Shown here piece by piece: positions 62,292 through 64,000 of a stretch of 64,000 nt of DNA. How positions within the stretch are numbered: the stretch's first letter is position 1; every line of letters starts with the position of its first letter. The DNA comes from Gracilimonas sp. (GTDB lineage: Bacteria; Bacteroidota; Rhodothermia; Balneolales; Balneolaceae). The notes under the pieces are model-generated. The model was not told where the DNA came from and did no database searches. It was given only the letters and a program-made list of their open reading frames with translations. The stretch lies in the NCBI RefSeq assembly GCF_017641085.1, contig NZ_JAEPPI010000003.1, positions 124,001 to 188,000 of the forward strand, read 5' to 3'. The position numbers and the translations under genes were made by a program.

Positions 62292-62996
62292 TTACCCGTT
62301 TCGAAGCATATATCCAACACCGTGTAAAGTAATTAGGTAACGTGGATCGTCGGGGTGAACTTCAATTTTGGCTCTCAGCTTTGAAATGTGAACGTCCACC
62401 GTTCGGGTATTTGTGCTAAACTCATAGCGCCATACTTTTTCCAGCAGTTCATCTCGCGATACCGGTTCGTTAGCACTTTTCAGCAGATAGCGGATCAGTT
62501 CGACTTCCCGGGAAGTCAATTCAATTTCCTGTCCATCCGGGCGGTGAACAACAGACTCATGAAGGTCAATTTTTATAGGACCCAATTGCAAGATGTCCAC
62601 TTCGCCGGAAGTGGAATACGTGCCGGCGCGTCGTAACCGGGCTTCAATGCGGGCAAGGAGTTCCTTCACCCCAAACGGTTTGGTGAGGTAGTCGTCGGCG
62701 CCAAGATTCAGCCCTTTAACTTTATCCGGCTCCTGATCTTTGGCTGTAAGCATGATAACGGGGAAAGTAAATTTGTTATCCCGGATTTCCTCCAGAATAT
62801 CATAGCCACTTTTACCGGGAAGCATGATGTCCAGAATCATGATATCCGGCTTATGCTCTTTTACCATTTCCACGGCTTGCGTACCCTCTTCACTTACTAA
62901 AACATCGTACCCTTCACTTTCCAATGTATCCCGAAGTGTAAAAACAAGGCTTGGCTCGTCTTCCACAACGAGCACTTTCATGCGTTTATCCGACAT
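62292..62996 (-). CDS. OmpR/PhoB-family response regulator
   Basis: 234 residues. Receiver with EDE pocket, phospho-acceptor Asp in IMILDIMLPGKSG and LTAKD, K in DDYLTKPFGVKELLARI; winged-helix DNA-binding domain with ELTSREVELIRYLL, TRTVDVHISKLRAKIE and the wing YLITLHGVGYMLR. It overlaps the kinase gene by 11 nt. This class includes PhoB, and it is the only such regulator near the Pho-like array at 49185, but that link is not shown by sequence. Confidence 0.94.
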   Translation of the reverse strand: MSDKRMKVLVVEDEPSLVFTLRDTLESEGYDVLVSEEGTQAVEMVKEHKPDIMILDIMLPGKSGYDILEEIRDNKFTFPVIMLTAKDQEPDKVKGLNLGADDYLTKPFGVKELLARIEARLRRAGTYSTSGEVDILQLGPIKIDLHESVVHRPDGQEIELTSREVELIRYLLKSANEPVSRDELLEKVWRYEFSTNTRTVDVHISKLRAKIEVHPDDPRYLITLHGVGYMLRNG

Positions 62997-64000
62997 ATTT
63001 CGTGTGCTTATTTAAATTTTCTGTTGGCGAGGAAGCAGTCTGTACGTTTTGCAGCTGTTCTTTCGTAACGTCATCTCCATCCAATTTAGGAAATCTCACA
63101 ATAAATGTTGTGCCTTTGCCCGAACTACTTTTCACTTCAATCTTTCCGCCATTCAGGCTAACCATATTCCGTACGATACTTAATCCCAATCCATGTCCTT
63201 TAATTTTGGTGCTCTTTGAATCGGAATCGTCAACCCGGTAAAACTTTTTGAAGATGTTCTTTTGTTCTTTTTTAGGAATTCCCATTCCATGATCCGAGAT
63301 GCTGAAAAAGACATTGTCTTTGTTGGATGAAATCTGGTACTCGATGCATTTCTCATCCTTGCTATATTTGATGGCGTTTTCCGTAAGGTTGTGGACGATA
63401 GTTTCAAAGCTGTCGCTGTCGATCAAACACATAGCATCTTCAGCAGAAGATTTAAACTTCACTTCAAATCCCTTGTTTTCAATATACTCCCGATTTTCAT
63501 TCAGGAACTTGTTCATCAGATTGTGAATACTGTAAGGAGCGGCTTTAATCATGTTCTGACCAGAGTCTACACGGGCTACATCCAGAAGTTTTTCAATCAT
63601 GCTTCTTAGCCGGATAGACTCATTATAAATATGTTCGCCATACTGCTTCAGCCGTTTGGGTTCGGTGACCCGCCCATCGGAAATGTTTTCGCCTGCAGCC
63701 TGCATCACTGCCAGGGGTGTTTTCAGTTCGTGGGTTACATTAGCAAGAAAGCTGGCCTGCCGCTGTGCTAAATGTCGCTCGCGCTGTGCCGTCACAAACA
63801 TGAAGATTAGTGCCCCCAGTAAGAACAGCACGGCCACCCCAAGTACAATCAGGTTTTTGATAAGGGTTTCGTTATAGGCATTAGTAACCGGCGCATCCAG
63901 AAAAGCAAGATTCAACGACCAGTTGTCGAAGAAGCCGGAGCCGGAGAACCCCATCACATGGTCTCTCAGGTCGCGGTCGTATTGTATGGTAGTATCATTA
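62986..64000 (-). CDS. Sensor histidine kinase (C-terminal part, cut by window edge)
   Basis: The frame is open past 63957 to the window edge (upstream codons read ...NDTTIQYDRDLRDHVMGFSG), so the gene starts outside. A membrane helix (LIVLGVAVLFLLGALIFMFV) follows a periplasmic sensing region. Then HisKA with FLANVTHELKTPLAVMQAAG (phospho-His), and an ATPase domain with VHNLTENAIKYS, DHGMGIPKKE and GHGLGLSIVRNMVS. Cognate to the response regulator overlapping its 3' end by 11 nt. Signal unknown because the sensor region is incomplete. Confidence 0.93.
   Translation of the reverse strand, partial: NDTTIQYDRDLRDHVMGFSGSGFFDNWSLNLAFLDAPVTNAYNETLIKNLIVLGVAVLFLLGALIFMFVTAQRERHLAQRQASFLANVTHELKTPLAVMQAAGENISDGRVTEPKRLKQYGEHIYNESIRLRSMIEKLLDVARVDSGQNMIKAAPYSIHNLMNKFLNENREYIENKGFEVKFKSSAEDAMCLIDSDSFETIVHNLTENAIKYSKDEKCIEYQISSNKDNVFFSISDHGMGIPKKEQKNIFKKFYRVDDSDSKSTKIKGHGLGLSIVRNMVSLNGGKIEVKSSSGKGTTFIVRFPKLDGDDVTKEQLQNVQTASSPTENLNKHTKYVG

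Overview
The window looks like chromosomal DNA from a Balneolaceae-type bacterium (phylum Balneolota, e.g. the Gracilimonas/Balneola group). This is an inference from gene content: a C-terminal Por/T9SS-like sorting tail (QNYPNPFNPTTNI ... LQRRMTLIK), SusC-free but Bacteroidota-like secreted proteins, two-component propeller kinases, PD40-amidohydrolases and several S23-type four-helix-bundle genes. No rRNA, tRNA, CRISPR array, transposase or phage gene is visible.

Layout. 1-5.1 kb: efflux genes (ABC ATPase, cut by the edge; membrane-fusion protein) divergent from an NtrC-type regulator and its kinase, with a good sigma-54 promoter in front of the efflux gene. 5.2-12.4 kb: AlkD-like DNA repair protein, a giant secreted PD40-amidohydrolase and a propeller-type hybrid-free histidine kinase. 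12.4-24.4 kb: an almost complete phenylacetate (paa) catabolic cluster on the minus strand (A-B-C-D-G-[DUF4260]-[toxin-antitoxin pair on the other strand]-H-I-J-Y-[S23]-Z-F-like). The reductase PaaE and the ligase PaaK are not here. 25.3-27.7 kb: hppD and hmgA, the tyrosine/homogentisate route, on the plus strand. 27.9-39.1 kb: secreted peptidases M61 and M24, a DUF305/LVIVD lipoprotein pair, an acyl-CoA synthetase and a 1013-residue FG-GAP surface protein. 39.3-41.7 kb: CysQ-like phosphatase overlapping a CHK-like kinase, and a thioesterase. 41.8-48.5 kb: a fatty acid beta-oxidation operon (fadD, FadN-type fadB, broken S23 gene, fadA, a mitochondrial-DECR1-like dienoyl-CoA reductase). 48.5-52.8 kb: small secreted proteins, one behind a striking six-copy, 11-bp-period Pho-box-like array, then PspC and a BlaR/BlaI-type pair. 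52.8-61.6 kb: genome-maintenance neighbourhood with two photolyases of different classes, RarA and a macrodomain protein. 61.7-64 kb: FMN reductase and an OmpR-type two-component pair cut by the window edge.

Themes. The catabolic genes (phenylacetate, homogentisate, fatty acids) all feed acetyl-CoA/TCA intermediates, and the promoters of paaA, hppD and fadD share AAGCGCTT/AACCGCTT-like sites. Functional operons are repeatedly interrupted by small accessory genes: three S23-like genes and a VapBC-type pair. Intergenic gaps are full of short word-like imperfect hairpins. The most informative scars are a 99-bp diverged duplicate of the photolyase 3' end bracketing a lipoprotein gene, and a one-base frameshift in one S23 gene. 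I did not find one clearly new multi-gene defence or catalytic system.
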